13,447 nucleotides of DNA from Chloroflexota bacterium (GTDB lineage: Bacteria > Chloroflexota > Limnocylindria > Limnocylindrales > CSP1-4), in NCBI GenBank assembly GCA_017860675.1, contig JAGDMV010000027.1, positions 1 through 13,447 on the forward strand, written 5' to 3'. The notes beneath the pieces are model-generated. The model was not told the origin of the DNA. It saw only the letters and a list, made by a program, of their open reading frames with translations, and did no database searches. Below are positions 1 through 5,813 of this stretch, piece by piece. The position numbers and the translations under genes were made by a program. Numbering within the stretch: the stretch's first letter is position 1; every line of letters begins with the position of its first letter.

Positions 1-167
1 ACGAGTCGCTTGGCCACGGCGTCCTGTTCGCCGCCGCGGCAGTCCTCGCAGTGGCGGCCGCGGCCGCCGGGCTCGCCTCGTTCCCGCGCCGCGGGGAGGT
101 TCCGCCGGCTGACGATGCTGCCGGCTCCCCGGGCCTGGCGACGCTGCCCTCGGTCCCGGTCGTGTAG
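1..167 (+). CDS. C-terminal end of a membrane transporter, probably MFS type (partial)
   Basis: The reading frame is open from the left edge (first whole codon at base 3) to a TAG at 165-167, giving 54 visible residues. They begin ESLGHGVLFAAAAVLAVAA, a strongly hydrophobic Ala/Leu/Val stretch of about 20 residues. A short basic segment (FPRRGEV) and a soluble, Pro/Asp-rich tail ending PSVPVV follow. This is the pattern of a last transmembrane helix and cytoplasmic tail, as in major facilitator drug/H+ antiporters, but no family signature is visible in so short a piece. The gene is convergent with the lactate dehydrogenase gene. The call of membrane protein is fairly safe; MFS is inference. 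The rest of the gene lies to the left of the window. Confidence 0.55.
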   Translation, partial: ESLGHGVLFAAAAVLAVAAAAAGLASFPRRGEVPPADDAAGSPGLATLPSVPVV

Positions 168-186
168 GAGGCGTGCGACACCCGCG

Positions 187-242
187 GCCTCTGCCTGGCG
201 CGCCCGGGCTGGCGCGCCGCCTCTGCCTGGCGCGCCCGGGCT
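187..242. repeat. 24-bp direct repeat pair separated by 8 bp, with three GGCGCGCC palindromes
   Basis: Bases 187-210 and 219-242 are identical over 24 bp (each starts GCCTCTGCC and ends CCCGGGCT). The 8 bp between them (211-218) are GGCGCGCC, and the same octamer occurs inside each copy (197-204 and 229-236). The pair fills the space between the transporter stop and the original lactate dehydrogenase stop codon at 241-243. It can fold as hairpins on either strand. Confidence 0.85.
197..218. terminator. Possible bidirectional terminator hairpin between convergent genes
   Basis: GGCGCGCC at 197-204 pairs with GGCGCGCC at 211-218 across a 6-base loop (CGGGCT), giving a perfect 8-bp all-GC stem. 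It lies 30 bp after the transporter stop and just beyond the original lactate dehydrogenase stop. There is no T-run on either side, so it is not a classical intrinsic terminator. Hairpins without a U-tract are often proposed as terminators in high-GC bacteria, which is why the call is tentative. Confidence 0.35.
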
Positions 243-1231
243 AGCTGCTCGTGGCGCTCTCCAGGGTCATCAGCGTCGCCTTCAGGAGATCGGCCGAGTG
301 CCGCAGGCCGGAGGCCTGAGTGCCGCAGGCCGGAGGCCTCCTCGGCCGAGAGGGCGAGCCGGAGGGTCTTCTCGACGCCGGCACGGCCGATCACGCTCGG
401 GACCGACAGGTAGACGTCGTCGATGCCGTAGTAGTCGCAGATGAGGGAGCTGACCGAGAGCACCGTCGCCTGGTCGCGCAGGATCGCCTCGCAGATGCGG
501 ACGAGGCCGGCGGCCACCGCGTAGTAGGTTGCGCCCTTGCGCTCGATGATGTGGTAGGCGGCGTCGCGGGTCGCCTCGAAGATCTCCTCCAGCCTGGCCG
601 GGTCGTGGCCGATGCCGTTGGCCGTGGCGAAGTCGGCGAGGGGCATGCCGGCGATGTTGGCCGAGGACCACACCGGCACTTCCGAGTCGCCATGCTCGCC
701 TGCGATGTGGGCGTGCACGGACCGCGGATCGACCCCGAAGTGCTCGGCCAGCATCGCCCGGAAGCGGGCCGTGTCGAGGATCGTTCCCGAGCCGATCACC
801 CGGCTGGATGGCAGGCCCGACAGCCGCCAGGCGAGGTGGGCGAGGATGTCGACCGGGTTGGTGGCGACGACGATGATCCCGTCGGGGTTGGCCTCGGCCA
901 CGGCCGGCACGATCTCGCGGAAGATTGCCGCGTTCCGCTGGAGGAGCTCCAGCCGCGGCTCGCCGGGCTTCTGGTTGACCCCCGCGGCGATGACCGTGAT
1001 CGCCGCGCCGCGGCACTCGTCGATCGTGCCCGCCCAGACCCTGGCGGTGTGGGCAAAGGGGACGGCGTGGGCGAGGTCCATCGCCTCGCCCTCGGCACGC
1101 CGGGCATTCGCATCGACGAGCAGGATCTCCGCCGCCAGCCCTGACAGCAGCAGCGAGTAGGCGAACGTGGAGCCCACGGCGCCCACGCCGACGACGGCGA
1201 CCCGCGTGGGATGGACTTCGGGCTCGACCAT
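241..1231 (-). CDS. ldh: L-lactate dehydrogenase, 3' end frameshifted by a 22-bp duplication
   Basis: This enzyme reduces pyruvate to L-lactate with NADH in the cytoplasm. ATG is at 1231-1229, preceded by GAGGAG at a normal distance. Visible features are the Rossmann motif GVGAVGS (residues 15-21), Asp40 for NAD binding, NQKPGEPR with Gln87 (the position that is Gln in lactate and Arg in malate dehydrogenases), NPVDIL, Asp153 and Arg156 in GSGTILDTARFR, and catalytic His180 in GEHGDS. Up to about residue 305 the match to the family is complete. A tandem 22-bp duplication (296-339) then shifts the frame. Without it the protein would end ADLLKATLMTLESATSS at the TAG 243-241, a normal 322 residues with a typical C-terminal helix. 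As written, the frame loses this helix and stays open past the left edge of the window. It is either a recent loss or altered-tail allele, or an assembly error. Confidence 0.85.
296..339. repeat. Perfect 22-bp tandem duplication inside ldh
   Basis: Bases 296-317 and 318-339 are identical, directly adjacent 22-mers (each begins GAGTGCCGC and ends GGAGGCCT). Twenty-two is not a multiple of three, so the extra copy moves the lactate dehydrogenase frame by one base. Removing one copy restores an open frame to a stop at 243-241 and a family-typical C-terminus. Confidence 0.9.
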
Positions 1232-1264
1232 GGGACTCCTCGTGACGCTGGCTGCAGGAGCCTG

Positions 1265-1270
1265 ATTCTG
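1265..1270 (-). promoter_or_regulatory. Candidate -10 element of ldh
   Basis: On the minus strand the hexamer CAGAAT lies 33 bp upstream of the ldh ATG, which would leave a leader of about 25-30 bases that contains the GAGGAG ribosome-binding site. The same nonamer GGCAGAATC recurs directly upstream of the histidine kinase start (4451-4459). No good -35 hexamer is visible. Confidence 0.3.
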
Positions 1271-1317
1271 CCTCTCCGGGCTGGATCGCGCCGGAATGAC
1301 CCACCTGCACCGGCCCC

Positions 1318-1336
1318 GTGGCTCCGGCGGAGCCAC
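1318..1336. promoter_or_regulatory. Palindrome upstream of the homocysteine methyltransferase gene (possible operator)
   Basis: GTGGCTCC (1318-1325) and GGAGCCAC (1329-1336) form a perfect 8-bp inverted repeat with a 3-base centre. It is 50-69 bp upstream of the downstream ATG, in the divergent region shared with ldh. It could be a DNA operator or an RNA hairpin. No regulator is identifiable. Confidence 0.35.
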
Positions 1337-1354
1337 GCCAAGGCGCCGGCGCGA

Positions 1355-1377
1355 CGTACCGCCGGCGAAGCGGTACG
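1355..1377. promoter_or_regulatory. Palindrome overlapping the promoter of the homocysteine methyltransferase gene (possible operator)
   Basis: CGTACCGC (1355-1362) and GCGGTACG (1370-1377) are perfect 8-bp inverted arms around a 7-base spacer. The right arm overlaps the candidate -10 hexamer TACGCT (1374-1379). A protein bound here would block that promoter, so a repressor site is plausible. A third palindrome, GCGCCGGCGC (1343-1352), lies between this one and the one at 1318-1336. Confidence 0.4.
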
Positions 1378-1379
1378 CT
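1374..1379 (+). promoter_or_regulatory. Candidate -10 element giving a leaderless transcript
   Basis: TACGCT fits the TANNNT form and is followed by 7 bases and then the ATG at 1387. No Shine-Dalgarno sequence precedes the ATG (GCTGCCGCGC). The spacing puts the transcription start at or next to the start codon, which is the usual arrangement of leaderless mRNAs. Confidence 0.45.
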
Positions 1380-1386
1380 GCCGCGC

Positions 1387-2289
1387 ATGGTTCCGGACGA
1401 CAATCGCTTCCTGGCCCTTCTCGCCGCGGGCGGCCCCATCGTGGCCGACGGGGCGATGGGCACCGAGCTGCTGCGCGCCGGCGAGGGGGGCGGTGAGCGC
1501 CTCGAGAGCTGGGTCCTCGACCCGGGGCGGGCGCCGCTGGTCGCCGCGGTCCACCGCGCCTATCGCGATGCAGGCGCCCGGATCGTCCTGGCCAACTCGT
1601 TCGGGGCGAACCCGATCCGGCTCGGCCTTCCTCCCGACCGGGCCGTCGAGGTGGCCCGCGCCGCCGCCGCGCTGGCGCGCGACGCAGTCGGTCCGGACAC
1701 GATCGTGGCCGGCTCGGTCGGGCCCACCGGCGCGCTCCTCGAGCCGTACGGCGAGCTGTCCCCGGCTGCCGCACGCGAGGCATTCGCCGTCGCGATCGCC
1801 GGCCTCGCCGCCGGCGGAGCCGACGTCATCTGGATCGAGACGATGAGCGACCTCGACGAGGCCCGGGCTGCGCTGGCCGCGGCCGCCGACGTCGCCCCAG
1901 GCCTGCCCGCTGTCGTGACGCTCACCTTTGAGCGTGGGCGGACGATGATGGGTACCCGGCCGGAGGAGGCCGCCGCGGTGCTGGCCGAGCTGGGGGTGGC
2001 GGCCGTCGGCGCGAACTGCGGCAACGGTTTCGAGGAGGTCGAACGGGTGCTCCCGGGCCTCGTGGCCGGCGCCCCAGGTCTCGCCATCGTGGCCAAGGCG
2101 AACGCCGGGCGTCCGGTCATCGACGTGGATGGTGGCGTCGTCTACCCGGGCACGCCCGCAGAGGCTGCCGCACATGCCCGGCGGGCCCTGTCGGCCGGCG
2201 CCCGGATCGTGGGCGGCTGCTGCGGCACGACCGCTGCCCACGTGGCGGCCATCGCCGAGGCCCTGTCCGCAGCCGCCGGAGCCAGCTGA
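1387..2289 (+). CDS. Homocysteine S-methyltransferase family protein (stand-alone domain)
   Basis: This 300-residue protein is a Pfam S-methyl_trans type zinc enzyme that would move a methyl group onto homocysteine to form methionine. Visible are DGAMGTELL (residues 21-29), LANSFGAN (68-75), the first zinc ligand Cys211 in GANCGNG, and the pair Cys278-Cys279 in GGCCGTT, so the full Cys triad is present. It corresponds to the N-terminal module of MetH, or to BHMT/MmuM-type enzymes, with no folate, cobalamin or reactivation domain. The methyl donor (betaine, S-methylmethionine, SAM or a corrinoid protein) cannot be read from the sequence. I chose ATG 1387 because the family match starts there; the longer frame from the GTG at 1318 adds only low-complexity Arg/Ala. 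It is divergent from ldh and convergent with the response regulator. Confidence 0.85.
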   Translation: MVPDDNRFLALLAAGGPIVADGAMGTELLRAGEGGGERLESWVLDPGRAPLVAAVHRAYRDAGARIVLANSFGANPIRLGLPPDRAVEVARAAAALARDAVGPDTIVAGSVGPTGALLEPYGELSPAAAREAFAVAIAGLAAGGADVIWIETMSDLDEARAALAAAADVAPGLPAVVTLTFERGRTMMGTRPEEAAAVLAELGVAAVGANCGNGFEEVERVLPGLVAGAPGLAIVAKANAGRPVIDVDGGVVYPGTPAEAAAHARRALSAGARIVGGCCGTTAAHVAAIAEALSAAAGAS

Positions 2290-2295
2290 CACCGA

Positions 2296-2327
2296 GCCCG
2301 GCCGCCGGGCCGGCGGAACCTCCGCCG
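2296..2327. terminator. Double hairpin between convergent genes, likely bidirectional terminator
   Basis: Two adjacent stem-loops fill the 38-bp gap between the methyltransferase stop and the response regulator stop. The first is GCCCGG/CCGGGC (2296-2301 with 2305-2310, 3-base loop). The second is CGGCGGA/TCCGCCG (2311-2317 with 2321-2327, 3-base loop). There is no T-tract. Position and symmetry suggest a terminator that serves both genes. Confidence 0.5.
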
Positions 2328-3029
2328 CTACCCCGCTTCGTCGAGCCGGTAACCGACGCCACGGACCGACGCCGGCAGCGGCGCGCCCGCCGCCTCCAGC
2401 TTGGCCCGCAGGCGGGCGAGGTGGGGCTTCAGCCACTGGGGATCCGGCTCCCGCTCGTCGGGCCAGCCCGCCGCCAGGAGGCGCTCGTGGGTCACCACCC
2501 GCCCGCGCGCGGTCGCCAGGGCGGCCAGGAGGGCGAACTCCGTCCTGGTAAGAGCCAGCGGCAGGCCGTCCACCGTCGCCTCGTGCCGGCCCGGCAGGAG
2601 CACCAGCGGCCCGACCCGGACGCCGGGGCCGGTCGCCTCGCTCACCTCGTGGCGCCGCATCACGGCCCGGATCCGGGCCAGCAGCTCCTGGCGGCCGAAG
2701 GGCTTGGTCACGTAGTCGTCGGCACCGGCGTCGAGCGCCTCGACCTTGGCCAGCTCGTCGCTCTCGCCGGTCAGGACGATGATCGGCGTCGCGCTCGTCC
2801 GGCGGATCTCGCGGCAGACGTCGACCCCGTCCCGCCCGGGCATGGCCAGGTCGAGCAGCACGAGGTCGGGCTCGTCCTGCTCGAACCGGCGCAGGGCCGC
2901 GTCGCCGTCGTAGGCGGTCACGACCTGGTGGCCGGCGCTGCCGACGAGGGCGGTGATGGCGCCGACCATCGCCGGCTCGTCGTCCACGACGAGGATCTGG
3001 AGACCCGTCCGCGCGCCAGCCGCCGTCAC
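2328..3029 (-). CDS. OmpR/PhoB-family DNA-binding response regulator
   Basis: This 233-residue cytoplasmic transcription regulator would be phosphorylated by the histidine kinase encoded just upstream. The receiver domain spans about residues 10-125: acidic pair Asp16-Asp17, phosphoacceptor Asp60 in VLLDLAMPG, Thr87 in VLTGES, and Lys109 in YVTKPF. The C-terminal winged-helix domain (about 135-230) contains LTRTEFALLAALATARGRVVT and ends SVRGVGYRLDE, typical of trans_reg_C. The general look is KdpE/PhoB-like, but no kdp or pho genes are adjacent, so the regulon is unknown. The start is GTG at 3029, preceded by GGAGGAG at a good distance. An in-frame ATG further upstream (3098) is closed by a stop. 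A 102-bp gap separates it from the kinase gene. Confidence 0.92.
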   Translation of the reverse strand: MTAAGARTGLQILVVDDEPAMVGAITALVGSAGHQVVTAYDGDAALRRFEQDEPDLVLLDLAMPGRDGVDVCREIRRTSATPIIVLTGESDELAKVEALDAGADDYVTKPFGRQELLARIRAVMRRHEVSEATGPGVRVGPLVLLPGRHEATVDGLPLALTRTEFALLAALATARGRVVTHERLLAAGWPDEREPDPQWLKPHLARLRAKLEAAGAPLPASVRGVGYRLDEAG

Positions 3030-3131
3030 CCTCGACTCCTCCGCTCACGTGTCCTGAGTGGCGAACGTGATTGTGGGACGAACCACGCTCGCCTGCATGA
3101 CTGCCGCCTGCAGTGACGGCGGCCGCGGCCG

Positions 3132-4445
3132 TCAGCGTTCCGGCGCCACCGGTACGGCGACCACGAAGCGGCTGCCGCCGTAGCCGTTCCCCTCGACCCA
3201 GATCCGCCCCCCCATGGCCTCCATCAACCGCCTGGCGGCGTAGAGGCCGATGCCCGACCCGCGGCCGCGGCGTCGGGCGGCCCGGACGAAGGGCACGAAC
3301 ACCGACTCCCACTCCTCGAAGGGAATGCCGGGGCCATCATCGGTGACGTAGGTGCGGACCTCGCCGGCCTGGTGCCAGGTGCCCACGCTGACGCCCCAGC
3401 CGCGCGGGGCGTACTTGGCCTCGTTCTCGAGCAGCTGCTCGATCACCTGGCGGAAGCGGGCCTCGTCGCCGACCGCGAGCGTCCGGCCAGCCGGCGGCTC
3501 GAAGCGCAGCCGGTGGTTGCGGAGCAGCGGTCGCAGCAGTTCGACCGTCTCGGCGACCGCCTGTCCAGCGTCGAACGGCAGGCGCGGCAGGTCGCCAAGG
3601 CCCTCACCGCGGACCGACACGAGGATCGAGTCGACCAGCCGGTCCAGGCGGGTGATCTGGTCGACCGCCGCGTTGCGCCAATCCTCGGCCGACGCCCGGG
3701 CAGGCACCTCGCCGATGCCGGCGGCCGCGTCGGCCAGCAAGTCGACGTAGGCGCGGACCACGGACAGTGGCGTGCGCAGCTCGTGGGTCACGACCGACAG
3801 CAGCTCGGCGCGGGCCGCGTCGAGGGCGGTCAGCGCCTCGAGCTGAGCCTCCTGCTCGCGCCCGAGGCGACCCTTCTCGACGATGCCGCCCAGGAGCGCC
3901 GCGATCGTCGACAGGAAGCTGATCTCGCCCGGTGCGAACCGCCGGGTCTCGACCGACTGGATGTTGAGCACGCCCACGACCCGGTCGTTCCAGGTGAGCG
4001 GGACGGACAGCATCGAGGTCAGGCCGGCGCGGTCGAAGCCGCCCAGGAACATGAAGCGCTTGTCGAGCCGGACGTCGGGCACCTCGATCGGCCGGCGCTC
4101 CGCGGCCGCAGCCCCGGTGACCCCCTCGCCGACTGCCAGGCTGATGCGACCCACCTGGTCGCGGTCAAGACCGTTCGTCGCCGCCAGGACCAGCCGGCCG
4201 CTGGCCGGATCGAGCAGGTAGAACGAGCACACCTCGACGTGCAGCGCCTCGGTCGTCCGGTCGACGACGGTGCGCATCAGCTCGTCCCAGTCGCGCGCCT
4301 CGCTGGCCAGCTGGGCGACGTCGTGGAGGAAGCTCAGCTCCTCCAGGGTCCGCTGGGTGTCGGCCCTGGCGCCGGGCGTGCGTGCGGTTCCAATCCGCCG
4401 GCGGGACGACACGCGATTTGGCCCGGTGCCCGGATCCTCGCTCAT
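3132..4445 (-). CDS. GAF-domain sensor histidine kinase
   Basis: This 437-residue kinase is the partner of the response regulator downstream. Residues 1-30 are basic and disordered. A GAF sensor domain follows (about 40-190, with FYLLDPASGRLVL, SLAVGEGVTG and VGVLNIQS), then a short coiled linker and a HisKA helix with phosphoacceptor His221 in VVTHELRTPLS. The HATPase_c domain carries an N-box LLENEAKYAP, a G1 box DDGPGIP and a G2 box GSGIGL. No transmembrane segment or signal peptide is visible, so it should sense an intracellular ligand or redox state. The GAF domain contains Cys73, but no heme or phytochrome Cys motif can be claimed. I used ATG 4445 over the TTG at 4472, since a -10-like CAGAAT sits 6 bases before it. 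It lies 48 bp from osmC. Confidence 0.9.
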   Translation of the reverse strand: MSEDPGTGPNRVSSRRRIGTARTPGARADTQRTLEELSFLHDVAQLASEARDWDELMRTVVDRTTEALHVEVCSFYLLDPASGRLVLAATNGLDRDQVGRISLAVGEGVTGAAAAERRPIEVPDVRLDKRFMFLGGFDRAGLTSMLSVPLTWNDRVVGVLNIQSVETRRFAPGEISFLSTIAALLGGIVEKGRLGREQEAQLEALTALDAARAELLSVVTHELRTPLSVVRAYVDLLADAAAGIGEVPARASAEDWRNAAVDQITRLDRLVDSILVSVRGEGLGDLPRLPFDAGQAVAETVELLRPLLRNHRLRFEPPAGRTLAVGDEARFRQVIEQLLENEAKYAPRGWGVSVGTWHQAGEVRTYVTDDGPGIPFEEWESVFVPFVRAARRRGRGSGIGLYAARRLMEAMGGRIWVEGNGYGGSRFVVAVPVAPER

Positions 4446-4451
4446 CGGCCG

Positions 4452-4457
4452 ATTCTG
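4452..4457 (-). promoter_or_regulatory. Candidate -10 element of the histidine kinase (leaderless type)
   Basis: The minus-strand hexamer CAGAAT ends 6 bases before the ATG at 4445, and no Shine-Dalgarno sequence lies between. It differs from TANNNT by a C in first position, so it is a weaker candidate than the trxB and cofC elements. Confidence 0.3.
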
Positions 4458-4493
4458 CCGCCTGCGCCCCAACCCCGCCGGCCGGCTGCCCCG

Positions 4494-4985
4494 TCAGGCC
4501 TGGTCGGGCGGCAGCGCCATGGCAGGCCCGGTCACTGCCGCCTCGCCCTCGACGGGCTCGGCGCCGGCCGGCGAGACGACGACGAAGCGGTGGTGGATCT
4601 CGGCCACGCCCGCGGCGAGCGAGGTCGAGACCGAGCAGTACCTCATGGCCGACAGCTCGATCGACCTTCGCACCGCCTCCGCCTGGACGGCGGGCCCCTC
4701 GACCCGGTGGACGATGTCGATCCGGACGAAGGCATGGGGGTGGGAGTTCCGCTGCTCGGCCTCGACACGGATGCTGTAGCTCGACACCTCCTGGCGCTTC
4801 TTGGCCAGGATCGAGACGACGTCGATCCCGGTGCAGCCGCCGATCGCCGCCACCAGCAGCTCGGTGGGCTTCACCGCCGTGCCGCCGACCTCGTTGTCCA
4901 TTTCGAGGGCGAAGCCCGAGCCCGACTCGCCCACGAAGCGGAAGCCGCCCGCGTGACGGAGCTCGACCGTCTTGATCTCACCCAC
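4494..4985 (-). CDS. OsmC family (Ohr/OsmC) thiol peroxidase-like protein
   Basis: This 163-residue protein belongs to the OsmC/Ohr family, whose members reduce organic hydroperoxides with two redox cysteines. Both are present: Cys51 in AAIGGCTGIDVVSIL and Cys117 in MRYCSVS, each in the usual context. The N-terminal part (GGFRFVGESGSGFALEMDN) is an OsmC-type strand region. The last 15 or so residues (EGEAAVTGPAMALPP) extend past the domain and look disordered. It belongs to the general OsmC/YhfA-like branch; I cannot assign an osmotic, Ohr or other subtype. The start is GTG 4985, with AGAGGAGAGG upstream. It follows the methyltransferase after 78 bp, so it may be read together with trxB, which could help keep the reductant supply. 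Confidence 0.88.
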   Translation of the reverse strand: MGEIKTVELRHAGGFRFVGESGSGFALEMDNEVGGTAVKPTELLVAAIGGCTGIDVVSILAKKRQEVSSYSIRVEAEQRNSHPHAFVRIDIVHRVEGPAVQAEAVRRSIELSAMRYCSVSTSLAAGVAEIHHRFVVVSPAGAEPVEGEAAVTGPAMALPPDQA

Positions 4986-5063
4986 AGACCTCTCCTCTGG
5001 GTCGACCCGGTTGGGCCGCCCGTGTCCAGGGCCGGCCGGCCGCCGTGCCCGGCGGCGGGCTGG

Positions 5064-5813
5064 CTACGGCAACGGCGCCCGTGCGCTGACCACGAGGGTG
5101 GAGCGGCGGGACGGGTACGGCTGGGCCAGCAGGTCGCCGGCCAGCCCGAGCAGGTAGCCGGGCAGGGACCGCCCCCACGCCCGCGCGAGGTGGCCGACCG
5201 ACGTCGACCGGATCGCGCCGAAGCCGGCCGCCTCCAGGGCCATCCGCAGGGCGCGCGGGTCGTTGCATGCTCCCACGAGCGGGTGGGCATCCGCCGCCGT
5301 CGCCTTCACGATCCGTTGCAGGCGGCCCCGCGGGCGCGCCGGGAGGCCGAGGTAGGCGGCGACGAACGGGTGTCGACGGTTGACGGTGATCAGCACGAGC
5401 GTGCCACCCGGCCGGAGCCAGCCGCGAATGCTGGCGAAAGCGGACGGTGGGTCGGCGAAGTGCTCGACCGTGAAGCTCGACAGGACGACGTCGAACGTGC
5501 CCGCCGCGAACGCGTCCGCCTCGCGGCACAGGTCGGCCTCGACGAACTCGTCGAGATGGGGCAGCGACCCGGAGGCCGGACGATGGATGTCTGCCCCGAC
5601 GAAGCGACCGATCCGGGCACGGAAGGGAACCAGGGCGGACACACGGCCGCAGCCCGCGTCGAGCACCGCCAGCGGGGGTGACGCGTCGGGTCCCGCGGCC
5701 CGGCCGTCCTCGGCCCGGGCGATGGCCGCCTCGAGCGACGAGCGGACGACTTCGTGGAGCGGCGGCGTGACGCCCAGGCGTGGCAGAACCGCGAACCGGC
5801 GGCGCTCGCTCAC
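5064..5813 (-). CDS. Class I SAM-dependent methyltransferase, substrate unknown
   Basis: This 249-residue protein has a Methyltransf_11-type Rossmann fold. SAM motif I is AVLDAGCGRVSA (residues 49-60), followed by acidic Asp75 in VGADIH (ribose contact), the motif FDVVLSSFTVEHFADP (107-122) and the post-motif GWLRPGGTLVLITVNRRHP (131-149). The motif I loop reads GCGRVS rather than the common GxGxG. The C-terminal half (LLGLAGDLLAQPYP) is moderately hydrophobic but has no clear membrane helix. The start GTG 5813 overlaps the trxB stop as GTGA, a 4-bp overlap that indicates translational coupling. The substrate is not recognisable; a small thiol, lipid, quinone or glycan are all possible. Confidence 0.85.
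   Translation of the reverse strand: MSERRRFAVLPRLGVTPPLHEVVRSSLEAAIARAEDGRAAGPDASPPLAVLDAGCGRVSALVPFRARIGRFVGADIHRPASGSLPHLDEFVEADLCREADAFAAGTFDVVLSSFTVEHFADPPSAFASIRGWLRPGGTLVLITVNRRHPFVAAYLGLPARPRGRLQRIVKATAADAHPLVGACNDPRALRMALEAAGFGAIRSTSVGHLARAWGRSLPGYLLGLAGDLLAQPYPSRRSTLVVSARAPLP

Noticed and set aside
187..339. A CRISPR array or mobile-element terminus
   Set aside because: Only two copies of each repeat exist, the spacers are absent or 8 bp, and no cas, transposase or target-site duplication is visible.
241..1231. Malate dehydrogenase as the identity of the leftward gene
   Set aside because: The substrate-specificity position in NQKPGEPR is Gln, as in lactate dehydrogenases; malate dehydrogenases carry Arg there.
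1232..1386. A SAM or SAH riboswitch ahead of the homocysteine methyltransferase gene
   Set aside because: The hairpins are simple isolated palindromes. I could not match the conserved core of any SAM or SAH riboswitch, and the promoter seems to lie at the very end of the region, leaving no leader RNA.
796..3312. A very long leftward open frame of 838 codons
   Set aside because: It runs antisense to or out of frame with ldh, the methyltransferase, the response regulator and part of the histidine kinase. Its product is low-complexity Arg/Gly/Pro, as expected from stop-poor high-GC shadow frames.
3372..5681. A rightward open frame of 769 codons
   Set aside because: It is antisense to the histidine kinase, osmC and methyltransferase genes, all of which have clear family motifs. 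Its composition (many His/Asp/Arg/Gln) is typical of a shadow frame.
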